Shown here in pieces: positions 22,306 to 30,510 of a stretch of 30,511 nucleotides of DNA. How positions within the stretch are numbered: position 1 is the first letter of the stretch; the number at the start of each line of letters is the position of its first letter. The position numbers and the translations under genes were made by a program. This DNA comes from an uncultured Bacilli bacterium (GTDB taxonomy: Bacteria > Bacillota_I > Bacilli_A > RF39 > UBA660). The stretch is taken from NCBI GenBank assembly GCA_934130105.1, contig CAKOXL010000014.1, positions 1-30,511 of the forward strand, written 5' to 3'. Below the pieces are notes generated by a model, which worked only from the letters and a program-made list of their open reading frames with translations, was not told the origin of the DNA and made no database searches.

Positions 22306-23202
22306 TCACTCCTCATCATTTCTTGGATGATATTTTTGATAGTCATCTTTTACTTTTCTATTAGTAATATGCGTATATATTCTGGTTGTAGAAATATCAC
22401 TATGTCCAAGCATTTCTTGAATTACTCTTAAATCAGCACCATATTCCAATAAATGTGTAGCAAAACTATGTCTTAACGTATGCGGAGAAATATTAGGATC
22501 AAGTCCTTTTTCCAGCAATAACTTTTTTAATATTTTAAAAAAGCCAACTCTACTAATCTTATATCCCCTACTATTTAAAAATAATTCTTTAGTATTTTTT
22601 CCTTTTAATAATTCAGGTCTTACAATTAAGTAATTATTTAATGATTCAATAATATAATCATTAATTGGAACAATCCTTTCTTTATCGCCTTTTCCAATAC
22701 AACGAACAGTGCAATTAATAGTATCTATATCATTTATAGTTAAACTCAATAATTCACTAATTCTAAGACCAGTTCCGTAAAGTAATTCTAACATACATTT
22801 ATTACGATAGTCAAATGAAGTTACTAGTTTAATATCTAATAATTTATAAACATCTTCTATAGATAAAACATTAGGTAACTTTTTAGTTAACTTAGGTCTT
22901 TCAACCGTTTTAGAAACATTATATTTTAAATACCCATTCTGTACTAAAAATTTATGAAAATTCTTAATACTAGTTAAATAGTGAGCACTAGTCTGTGACT
23001 TTAAATTTTCTTTTTTTAAACTTTCAAGAAATAAAACTATATGTTCTCTTTTAATTTCATCAATTTTATTAACACTAACTCCCATTAAAAATTCTTGATA
23101 CTTTCTAAGATCTTTTTCATAGGCCATTTTAGTATTAATAGAAAGATGTAATTCTGGCATTAAACTATCAATATATTCTTGTATTTTCTCATCAATATTC
23201 AT
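22306..23202 (-). CDS. xerD: Tyrosine recombinase XerD
   Basis: XerD, with XerC, resolves chromosome dimers by recombining dif at the terminus under FtsK control. The 298-residue protein has the N-terminal core-binding domain and all catalytic residues: R147 (GTGLRISELL), K171 (GKGDKER), H241 and R244 (HTLRHSFATHLL), H267 (LGHSDISTT) and the nucleophile Y276 (RIYTHIT). The start is ATG 23202, preceded by the GGTGAT site; an upstream in-frame ATG at 23214 sits in front of that site. The TGA overlaps the ribosome binding region of deoB. The gene lies about 2 kb from the dif site, and no xerC is in the window. It probably also integrates the inovirus. Confidence 0.96.
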   Translation of the reverse strand: MNIDEKIQEYIDSLMPELHLSINTKMAYEKDLRKYQEFLMGVSVNKIDEIKREHIVLFLESLKKENLKSQTSAHYLTSIKNFHKFLVQNGYLKYNVSKTVERPKLTKKLPNVLSIEDVYKLLDIKLVTSFDYRNKCMLELLYGTGLRISELLSLTINDIDTINCTVRCIGKGDKERIVPINDYIIESLNNYLIVRPELLKGKNTKELFLNSRGYKISRVGFFKILKKLLLEKGLDPNISPHTLRHSFATHLLEYGADLRVIQEMLGHSDISTTRIYTHITNRKVKDDYQKYHPRNDEE

Positions 23203-23225
23203 TATTATCACCATTTATTTAACTG

Positions 23226-23231
23226 ATTATA
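23226..23231 (-). promoter_or_regulatory. -10 box of the xerD-deoB promoter
   Basis: Reading leftward, TATAAT lies 24-30 bases before the xerD ATG. A weak -35 (CTGGTA) precedes it by an 18-base spacer. It is back to back with the yfhO promoter. Confidence 0.5.
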
Positions 23232-23256
23232 TCATATTTTATATCTAAATACCAGT

Positions 23257-23285
23257 TTGCTTATTTTTTTAGTATATAGTAAAAT
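23257..23285 (+). promoter_or_regulatory. Promoter of the YfhO-family gene
   Basis: TTGCTT at 23257-23262, a 17-base spacer and TAAAAT at 23280-23285 place the start near 23292, 14 bases before the ATG. Confidence 0.55.
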
Positions 23286-23305
23286 ATTATTGGATTGGTG
23301 ATATT

Positions 23306-25837
23306 ATGAATAAACTAATTAAATACTATAAAACAGTTAGTAAAACAACTAAAATTCATTTAATAATTTTAATATTATTATTATCTCTAGAAATAATAAT
23401 AACTACAAGATTTAACTACATATTTGGTTCTAATACCGATTGGTTAAAACAGCATGTTGCTTTTGCTGATTATTTTAGGAATCTATTTTATGAAAGTAAA
23501 AACATTTTTCCTAATTGGGCTTTACATATAGGAAGTGGACAAAATATATTCTACCTTGCTTACTACGGTTTATTTAATCCTATACTTATTATCTCCTATT
23601 TACTACCATTCGTTAAAATGGGAAATTATATTATGATTAGTAGCATCTTACTAGTTATTACATCAATCATATTATTTTACTACTTTTTAAGAAAAAATAA
23701 ATTCAATAACTCAATCTGTTTTTTTGTATCATTATTATTCTTAACAACAAGTAGTTTTATATTTCATAGTCATCGTCATATCATGTTCATAAACTATATG
23801 CCTTTTTTAATTTTAGCTTTAATTGGTGTATATAAATATTTTGAAAAAAAAGATAGCAAATTATTAATAATAAGCACCTTTTTAATGATTTTAACTAGTT
23901 ACTATTACAGTATATCAGGAATAATAACTATATGCTTATATGCACTTTATAACTATTTAAAAAGAGAAAATATAAATCTAAAAAGTTTTATTAATGAAAT
24001 GTTTAAATTTTTAAAAAGAATATTAGTAAGCATACTATTAGCATCATTTTTGTTACTACCAGTTATCTATATTGTTTTAAATGGCAGAAATAGTAATATT
24101 AGTATTAATTATAACTATCTAATACCAAGAGTTAATCTGGAATTTTTAATGTATGGTACTTATGGTATTGGTCTTACATCTATCTTATGGATTAGTTTAA
24201 TATATAACATTATCTATTTAAAAAAAGAAAATAAAATTACTAGTATCTTATTAGCACTAATTACTATACTTCCTATTATAAACTTACTATTAAATGGCTT
24301 TCTTTATTTAAATGGCAAAGTATTAATGCCATTTATACCTCTATTTTTGTTTTTAATTGCTTCAATGATAAAAGATATTACCTTAAGCAAAAAGTCGTTT
24401 AAAAGCCTTTATATTGGCATTATAATAGCAACAATTATATTTATACAATTTAAATTTAATAATAGATATTTATTTTTTATAATAGAAAGCATTTTGACAA
24501 TAATATTATTAAATTTTTACAAAAAATATAAAAAAAATTATTATTTAGTTCCAATTATTATTGTTAGTTTTATTATTTGTGTTACTAATAATATTAGTGA
24601 TGATTTAATTGATATTGATACTTATAAACAGCAAGAAGAAATATTATCATACGATGTAAATAACTATCTAAATAAAAATAGTAATTCATTATTTAGATAT
24701 CAGGACAATTTAAGTGCATCTGACGGAATGAATTTTTCATACGGTCAAAATGATTTTCGTACAACAATCTATTCTTCTACATCTAATTTAGATTATCTTA
24801 ATGCTTTTAGCAAAAATTTCAGTAATAATAATCCCCTACGTAACTATTTAATGCTTTATCAAAAAGATAACATACTTTTCAATAACTTTATGGGTATCAG
24901 TTACTTACTAACAAATGATAATCCACCATATGGCTATAAAGAAATCAAAAAATATAGTCAAGCAACCTTATATGAAAATACTAATGTATATCCAATCGGT
25001 TTTAGTAATACACATATACTAAACAAAAATGAATATGAAAATCTATCATATATAGAGAAATTACTAACTTACCAGAAAAATATTATCATAGATAAAGACA
25101 CTAATAATGCTATTTTAGATAATAACTACAATAAAATTAATTTAGATTTTAATATTTCGTATCAAAAAGGAATCAACATTAATTACTATAATAATCATTA
25201 TGAAATTGATAGTACCGGTGGAAATTTAATCTTAGATTTAAAAAATAGTATTAACAATAAAACAATTATTATAAGGTTTAAGATGAACGATATACCAAAA
25301 TGTGTAAATGAAAAAGGTGATACTTATATATCAATTAACGGTATTAAGAATCTACTTACATGTGGTAGTTGGCGATATTATAATAGTAATGAAATATTTG
25401 AATATGTACTATCTAGTAATGACGAAATTAAACAACTTAATATTGATATTGGTGTAGGAAAATACGATATTTCTGATTTAGAAATATATGAGATAGATAA
25501 TAGTTTCTTTGATGATACTGATATCACTCCCCTAATGGAAACCAAATATGAAGCAAGAAATGAAGCAATTGTTGGAACTATTAATCAAGAAGAAGATGGA
25601 TATTTTATATTCACTATTCCATATGATAACGGATATAAAGCATATGTTGATGGTAAGGAAGTAGAAATTGAAAAAGTAAATGATTGTTTTATTGGCTTTC
25701 CTATTAACAAAGGTATACACAGTATTAAATTAACATTTACATCACCTTATTCTAATTTAGGAAAAATTGTTAGTATAATTGGATTATTAAGTTTTACTTG
25801 TATCATTATACATGAAAAAAAGTATCAACACGAATAA
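23306..25837 (+). CDS. YfhO-family membrane glycosyltransferase
   Basis: YfhO proteins are GT-C-fold membrane enzymes; in B. subtilis and Listeria members glycosylate lipoteichoic acid in the extracytoplasmic space. The 843-residue protein shows the family N-terminus: a first helix, then NTDWLKQHVAFADYFRN (D45 in the first outer loop, the expected catalytic region) and NWALHIGSGQNIFYLAYYG with LFNPILIISYLLPF. About a dozen helices fill the first 440 residues, an extracytoplasmic beta-rich domain follows (about 440-810), and one last helix ends the protein (about 815-833). It starts at a GGTGAT site. It is the only long gene on the right flank transcribed away from dif, hence head-on to replication. 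Confidence 0.85.
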   Translation: MNKLIKYYKTVSKTTKIHLIILILLLSLEIIITTRFNYIFGSNTDWLKQHVAFADYFRNLFYESKNIFPNWALHIGSGQNIFYLAYYGLFNPILIISYLLPFVKMGNYIMISSILLVITSIILFYYFLRKNKFNNSICFFVSLLFLTTSSFIFHSHRHIMFINYMPFLILALIGVYKYFEKKDSKLLIISTFLMILTSYYYSISGIITICLYALYNYLKRENINLKSFINEMFKFLKRILVSILLASFLLLPVIYIVLNGRNSNISINYNYLIPRVNLEFLMYGTYGIGLTSILWISLIYNIIYLKKENKITSILLALITILPIINLLLNGFLYLNGKVLMPFIPLFLFLIASMIKDITLSKKSFKSLYIGIIIATIIFIQFKFNNRYLFFIIESILTIILLNFYKKYKKNYYLVPIIIVSFIICVTNNISDDLIDIDTYKQQEEILSYDVNNYLNKNSNSLFRYQDNLSASDGMNFSYGQNDFRTTIYSSTSNLDYLNAFSKNFSNNNPLRNYLMLYQKDNILFNNFMGISYLLTNDNPPYGYKEIKKYSQATLYENTNVYPIGFSNTHILNKNEYENLSYIEKLLTYQKNIIIDKDTNNAILDNNYNKINLDFNISYQKGININYYNNHYEIDSTGGNLILDLKNSINNKTIIIRFKMNDIPKCVNEKGDTYISINGIKNLLTCGSWRYYNSNEIFEYVLSSNDEIKQLNIDIGVGKYDISDLEIYEIDNSFFDDTDITPLMETKYEARNEAIVGTINQEEDGYFIFTIPYDNGYKAYVDGKEVEIEKVNDCFIGFPINKGIHSIKLTFTSPYSNLGKIVSIIGLLSFTCIIIHEKKYQHE

Positions 25838-25851
25838 TTGATACTTTTTTT
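25815..25851. terminator. Bidirectional terminator after the YfhO-family gene
   Basis: A 14-bp stem (25815-25828 with 25838-25851, core GTATCAA/TTGATAC) with an A run before and T run after. It serves both this gene and the leftward yneF operon. Confidence 0.9.
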
Positions 25852-25873
25852 GTTACATTTAATTATTTAAATA

Positions 25874-26089
25874 TTACATATACTTTTGCATAGATTTCAT
25901 CATTTGATTAACTTGTTTTTGGCTTGGTTTTCTACCCATTTGCATCATCAATGATTTAATCATTTCTTCATTGATAGGTGGGTTCTTTTTTAGGTATTTC
26001 ATCATAAATTTACGTGCTAAAAAGAAGCCAATAACTATACCAACTATCAAAATACCAAGTACTTTTAATATATCTAAAAATAATTGCAT
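25874..26089 (-). CDS. yneF: YneF family membrane protein (UPF0154)
   Basis: The 71-residue protein has one N-terminal transmembrane helix (about residues 7-24, ILKVLGILIVGIVIGFFLA) and the strongly conserved tail LKKNPPINEEMIKSLMMQMGRKPSQKQV followed by NQMMKSMQK. That tail is diagnostic for the YneF/UPF0154 family of Bacilli and Mollicutes. Function is unknown. In B. subtilis the gene lies after tkt and sirA, exactly as here. Confidence 0.95.
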   Translation of the reverse strand: MQLFLDILKVLGILIVGIVIGFFLARKFMMKYLKKNPPINEEMIKSLMMQMGRKPSQKQVNQMMKSMQKYM

Positions 26090-26131
26090 AATATCATCTC
26101 CCTACATCATATTCTACTAAAAGTTTATCCT

Positions 26132-26557
26132 TTAGACAAGCATTTTAATATCATTTATCCAAAAATAATCTTGATAAATAAAATCGCAAACAAAATATTC
26201 ATCACCTAAGTTCTCAATTATATTAAAAAAGGAAGAGTAATTTCTATTTGCATTAATTAAAATATAACTATTTTTTATTGTTAAAATACTAACCTCATCT
26301 TTATATAAATTATTTATTATATGTTCATTGTGATTTTTAGAATAAACCATTTCATTATGATATTTAATATATATTTCGCGATCTATTTTATCCTTTTCTA
26401 TTCTCTCTGTTAATTGGTTAAACAAATTAAAGCCATAATCAACCTCATACTTTTTCATGAAGTACAAATGTTTCAATACATTAAACAAACTATTAGGATT
26501 ATTTTTATATAAATTAACAAATTCCCTTTTAATTTTAAAAATATAAAATGTTCTCAT
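26132..26557 (-). CDS. sirA: Divergent SirA (sporulation inhibitor of replication)
   Basis: In B. subtilis SirA binds domain I of DnaA and stops new rounds of replication when a cell begins to sporulate. This 141-residue protein matches it in size and in end motifs. Near the N-terminus, FYIFKIKREFVNLYKNNPNSLFNVL parallels the YTYLIKEEFANHYFGRES region. Near the C-terminus, YFVCDFIYQDYFWINDIK parallels LAMDFNSKRYGWLNPVK. The middle diverges strongly. Gene order tkt, sirA, yneF is that of B. subtilis. The gene starts at a GGTGAT site, 57 bases after the tkt-like stop. Similarity is weak residue by residue; order and end motifs carry the call. Confidence 0.75.
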   Translation of the reverse strand: MRTFYIFKIKREFVNLYKNNPNSLFNVLKHLYFMKKYEVDYGFNLFNQLTERIEKDKIDREIYIKYHNEMVYSKNHNEHIINNLYKDEVSILTIKNSYILINANRNYSSFFNIIENLGDEYFVCDFIYQDYFWINDIKMLV

Positions 26558-26613
26558 AATATCACCAATTATATAATAATAAAAAGGAAAGATTAATTTT
26601 GTCGAAATATAAG

Positions 26614-28581
26614 TTATTTTAATAAATTTATTATTTTTTCTTCGATTTTTTCTTTAGTAAAACCAAACTTTTTTAAAACTTCATCCTTATCACCATTTAC
26701 CCCAAACTCATCAAGTGTAATCAAATACTTATCATTATAGACAAATTCGTGCCATGAATATGATGATGATGGCTCAATAACGAATGTTTTTACTCCAAGT
26801 GGTAAGATTTTATCTTTGTAATCTTGTTTTTGTCTTTTAAATAGTTGAATTGATACCATACTAACTACCCTGATATCATAGCCTTTTTCAACTAACCCAT
26901 CTGCAACTTCTAATGCTAAATCAATCTCTTCACCGCTAGCGATAATAATAGCACTAATATACTTTTCTTCATGTTTTACTATATAGCCACCCTTTTTTAC
27001 TTCAGTTATACTGGTACTATTTTTAATCTTTACTGGATTGTTACTTAAAACTATGGCCGTTGGACCATTCTTTTTTGCAGCCACCATTTTATATACTCCA
27101 ATCATCTCATTAACATCAGCTGGTCTAAATACATCTAAATTAGGTATAGATCTTAATCCTATTAATTGCTCTACCGGTTGATATATTTTACCAGTTTTTC
27201 CTATTGAAATAGAATCATTAGAAAATATATAAATATTAGCTAAATTCATTTGGCAAGCAAGTCTTAAAGCTGGTTTTAAGTAATCAGCAAAAACCAAATA
27301 ACTAGCTACAAAGTTTTTAATTCCAACTAAAGAAATTCCGTTTTGAATAGCTGCCATTGCATTTTCTCTTGAACCATAATTAATATTTCTACTACCATAT
27401 TGATTAGCAATACTATTATTTTCTTCAATTTTAGATAAAAAAGAATGCTCAAGTATATTACTGCCACCTATAAAAAAAGGATTATTTTTAGCTAAGCAAT
27501 TTAATATCTTATATGATGACAATTCTAAACTTTCATTTGTATCAGTTATTTCATAATCAATATCGGTATTATCAAGTGATAAATCGTCATCTCTTAATTT
27601 ATTTAATTGTTCTTTTAAAGTATTATCTAACTCATTAAATTCTTTCTGCCATTTATTATATTCGTCATCAATTCTTGATTTAATCATATTTTCCATATCT
27701 TCTTTAGCATCATTACTAACAGAAAAAGCAATATCACGAATGTTCAAATTATTTTTAATATCACTAATTATATCATCGTTTAATAGTAAATCATTACCAT
27801 TAGCATCAATATTAGAATATTTCTGAGTAGTTGTATTAATTATAATTACAGAAGGAAGATTTGCCTCATGTGCCTTATTAATAGCACTATCTATGCTAGA
27901 AACATCAGAACTATCAGCACTAAGTACATTCCAGTTTAAGCTTGAAAAATACTGTTGAATGTTAATTCCAAAACTATTGCTTATTTTTACATCAGAATGA
28001 CTTCTAGTAGTATCACATAAAATAATTAATTTATTAAGTTTTAAAGCACCAGCAAAAGAAATTGCTTCATAACTAATGCCTTCCATTAAATCACTATAAT
28101 CACACAAAATATAGGTATAAAAATCAATCATTTTATGATTTAAATTTTGATAATAATTTCTAAGGTATGATTCCCCAATAGCCATTCCAACACCACTAGC
28201 TATACCAACACCAGCTAACCCAGTCGATATATCAATGCCATCTTCTACATCAATTTCGGGGTATATTGGTGTTTTTGAATTAATATTTCCAAATTTTTTT
28301 AAATCATCTAACGATATATTATATCCTGACATATATAATGTTGCATAAAATAAATCTGATGCATGATTACAAGATAATATAAAGCGATCACGATTAACCC
28401 ATTTAGCATCAGCCGGATTAATTCTTAAATGCTTAGAATATAGTGTATAAAAAGTTGGTGCCATATTTAAACTAATATCAATACCACCAAAACCAGATTT
28501 ATTAAGCATATCTATACTTAACGCTCTGAGGTTATCAATAATCTTTTCTTCATTACTATTTTCTTTCTTTACTAAAAACAT
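26614..28581 (-). CDS. Transketolase homologue lacking key active-site residues
   Basis: The 655-residue protein has normal transketolase length and many family motifs: NRDRFILS, SDLMEGISYEAISFAGALKL, YGSRENAMAA, VFADYLKPALRLA, QPVEQLIGLRS, NLDVFRPADVNE. Compared with B. subtilis and E. coli enzymes (from memory), residues for cofactor and substrate are changed: F31 for His26, Y107 for His100, D161-Y162-S163 for the Gly-Asp-Gly that begins the thiamine diphosphate motif, T192 for Asn185, no HGAPL segment for His261, N455 for His461, Y467 for His473, N514 for Arg520 (E. coli numbering). H73 (His66) and E406 (Glu411) remain. The frame is intact, with AGGAGG before the ATG. It sits in the position of tkt in the tkt-sirA-yneF order. 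It is probably not a working transketolase; its role is unknown. Confidence 0.85.
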   Translation of the reverse strand: MFLVKKENSNEEKIIDNLRALSIDMLNKSGFGGIDISLNMAPTFYTLYSKHLRINPADAKWVNRDRFILSCNHASDLFYATLYMSGYNISLDDLKKFGNINSKTPIYPEIDVEDGIDISTGLAGVGIASGVGMAIGESYLRNYYQNLNHKMIDFYTYILCDYSDLMEGISYEAISFAGALKLNKLIILCDTTRSHSDVKISNSFGINIQQYFSSLNWNVLSADSSDVSSIDSAINKAHEANLPSVIIINTTTQKYSNIDANGNDLLLNDDIISDIKNNLNIRDIAFSVSNDAKEDMENMIKSRIDDEYNKWQKEFNELDNTLKEQLNKLRDDDLSLDNTDIDYEITDTNESLELSSYKILNCLAKNNPFFIGGSNILEHSFLSKIEENNSIANQYGSRNINYGSRENAMAAIQNGISLVGIKNFVASYLVFADYLKPALRLACQMNLANIYIFSNDSISIGKTGKIYQPVEQLIGLRSIPNLDVFRPADVNEMIGVYKMVAAKKNGPTAIVLSNNPVKIKNSTSITEVKKGGYIVKHEEKYISAIIIASGEEIDLALEVADGLVEKGYDIRVVSMVSIQLFKRQKQDYKDKILPLGVKTFVIEPSSSYSWHEFVYNDKYLITLDEFGVNGDKDEVLKKFGFTKEKIEEKIINLLK

Positions 28582-28612
28582 AAACTCCTCCTAAAGATAA
28601 GAAAAGATGTAA

Positions 28613-30007
28613 TTATACATCTTTATCATCAAATAAATTATCAGAATCATTATCAGGATTAAGATCTTCCCTCTTGAATTCTCTTGTTTCAATAAGTTTT
28701 TCATCCATTATTTCAGAAATGTTACTATGATTATCAGAATCGCTTTCTAAAGTTTCATTCTCATTCATTGGATTTTCATTACTTTTTTCTTGTTTTAGTT
28801 GCTTTTTTAATTTTTTTGGTGATGTTTTTAAATAAAAATATATTCCTATTCCACCAATTAAAAATAATATAAAGCATGAAACACTAACAATAGCATACTT
28901 TAAAAAATCATCTTTATTAGCATCATTATTATTTTTATCTTTATTATTACTTCCACTATTGGTATCTGAATTATCACTATTAGTAGTATCTCTTGATGTA
29001 ATTATAGAAGTGGTATTTTCTTCTACAACAGATTTTTCACCACGTGTTACTGTTATTTGATAGATTCTACTATTGCCAGAATCATCAGTTACAGTAATAG
29101 TAACTATATTATTTCCTACTTTAAGATCTTTATCACCAGCTATTTTGATAGAAGTATTACTATCTTCTGCAAATGCTTCAACTGAAATAACTTCAATTTC
29201 ATTTGGAATAGTGGCACTATACTGTAATTTATCAGAACTAAATACTTCATTTAATGCATATCCTGTAATCTTTAGTGATTTTAAATTTAAACTAGTAGTA
29301 TCTTTAACTATTGTTAAAGTATAAATGTTATTTACTTTGCCATCTTCTGAAACAACTTTAAGTTCTAATTTATCGCCATTCTTTAGGTTTTTATTTTTAC
29401 TTTCATCTAATCCAAAATACTTAGCTTTAATATTTGTTAGTTCCGTTTTAAACTCTAATTTAGATGTGTCTTTATCAATAGTTACAGAATAATTAAAAAC
29501 ATCAGATTTAAAATCTTTATCAAGTTTACCGTTTGAAACTACTATACTTTTTAATGTTGCATCACTAGAATTATCTACTTCAACCTTACATTCAGCTTTT
29601 ATCTCAGAATCATCAATAGTCGCCGTAATAATTGCATTACCAGAATTAGTTCCAGCTTTAATTTTACCATTACTATCAACCGTAGCAACTGTCTCATCAC
29701 TACTTTTCCAAATAATTTTTGAATCATTTGGATTAACACTTGCAGTTAATTGAAATGTCTCGTTAGCCTTTAAACTAATCTTATATTGATCCAGAGTAAT
29801 ACTCTTTTTTACATCAGGTGTTGCACTAGGAGTAGGACTTGGTGATGGAGTTGGTGTTACACTAGGTGTTTCTGATGGTGTTGGTGACGGACTAGCACTA
29901 GGGCTAGGTGTAGGTTCCTCTATTTCATCAGGTTCAGCACTTACATAATAAGGCATAAACACTAATAATGCACAAACAATAATAGATAATATTTTTCTTT
30001 TTTTCAT
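28613..30007 (-). CDS. Ig-like/cadherin-like surface protein with membrane anchor
   Basis: The 464-residue protein has a signal peptide (about residues 1-24), a Pro-Ser-Thr linker (about 31-65, of repeated PTPSPS type), a BIG2-type Ig domain (about 68-145, with SSDETVATVDSNGKIKAG), and two cadherin-like beta-sandwich domains (about 149-237 and 240-325, each of the type LKSLKITGYALNEVFSSD then YTLTIVKD or YQITVTRG). An Asn/Asp/Ser-rich stretch, one transmembrane helix (about 373-395) and a charged cytoplasmic tail of about 70 residues follow. No LPXTG sorting motif is present; the helix is the anchor. The tail suggests contact with a cytoplasmic partner. The tkt-like gene follows after 31 bases and is probably cotranscribed. 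Confidence 0.85.
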   Translation of the reverse strand: MKKRKILSIIVCALLVFMPYYVSAEPDEIEEPTPSPSASPSPTPSETPSVTPTPSPSPTPSATPDVKKSITLDQYKISLKANETFQLTASVNPNDSKIIWKSSDETVATVDSNGKIKAGTNSGNAIITATIDDSEIKAECKVEVDNSSDATLKSIVVSNGKLDKDFKSDVFNYSVTIDKDTSKLEFKTELTNIKAKYFGLDESKNKNLKNGDKLELKVVSEDGKVNNIYTLTIVKDTTSLNLKSLKITGYALNEVFSSDKLQYSATIPNEIEVISVEAFAEDSNTSIKIAGDKDLKVGNNIVTITVTDDSGNSRIYQITVTRGEKSVVEENTTSIITSRDTTNSDNSDTNSGSNNKDKNNNDANKDDFLKYAIVSVSCFILFLIGGIGIYFYLKTSPKKLKKQLKQEKSNENPMNENETLESDSDNHSNISEIMDEKLIETREFKREDLNPDNDSDNLFDDKDV

Positions 30008-30042
30008 TCTAATTTACTTCCCTTTCACTCTATCATAAGTTA

Positions 30043-30051
30043 ATTATAGCA
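30043..30051 (-). promoter_or_regulatory. Extended -10 promoter of the surface-protein/tkt-like operon
   Basis: Reading leftward, TGCTATAAT (30051 to 30043) is a perfect extended -10 about 35 bases before the ATG. No strong -35 is seen, which extended -10 promoters do not need. Confidence 0.6.
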
Positions 30052-30207
30052 TAAATTTCAAAAAAATAAACTTCTTTTTAATATCAAGTGTATAACCACT
30101 TATACATAAACATTTTTTATTAAAAAGTCCTAGTATATTTAGATGTAGTACATATAAAGTATATGCTAAACAAATAATTATATTATAAAGATTAAGGAAA
30201 GTTATTA

Positions 30208-30510
30208 TTAAGATACAATAAACGGATCACTACTCGTTCCAGAACCTATCACTAAAGTATTATGATTTAAATTCAAAACAGGTCTTATAGTTCTCATACT
30301 GTGTACGTCATTTAAATATGTTGCATCCGCTTTTGAAACAATCCAAACATCCGCATATGGACCAGATGTTCCAGCAGGACTCATTGTCCAAAAATCGCCT
30401 TCATTATATAAGTAATACGTGTCATTACTTTTAGTATAATATCCACCCGCATAAACAACTTCATCATAAGTAAGTAAGCCTACATTGGCATTTACTATCC
30501 CTTTTTCATT
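30208..30510 (-). CDS. C-terminal part of a surface protein (5' end outside window)
   Basis: Reading leftward from the right edge, an open frame of 100 codons ends at the TAA at 30208-30210. The visible part begins NEKGIVNANVGLLTYDEVVY and contains AGGYYTKSND, GDFWTMSPAG, DVWIVSKAD, IRPVLNLNHNTLVIGSGTSS and DPFIVS at the end. This 'GLLTYDEVVYAGG ... WTMSPAG ... IRPVLNL ... GSGTSSDPF' layout is the C-terminal domain found on many secreted proteins of uncultured Firmicutes. Its IRPVLNL segment parallels the IMPVIEI of the protein at the left edge. No anchor is visible. Confidence 0.8.
   Translation of the reverse strand, partial: NEKGIVNANVGLLTYDEVVYAGGYYTKSNDTYYLYNEGDFWTMSPAGTSGPYADVWIVSKADATYLNDVHSMRTIRPVLNLNHNTLVIGSGTSSDPFIVS

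Noticed and set aside
26614..28581. Reading the tkt-like gene as a frameshifted or decaying pseudogene
   Set aside because: The frame is uninterrupted for 655 codons, has a good start site and keeps fold motifs along its length; only active-site positions are changed.
29073..29324. An 83-codon + frame inside the surface protein gene
   Set aside because: Antisense to two clear cadherin-like domains and lacks a ribosome binding site.
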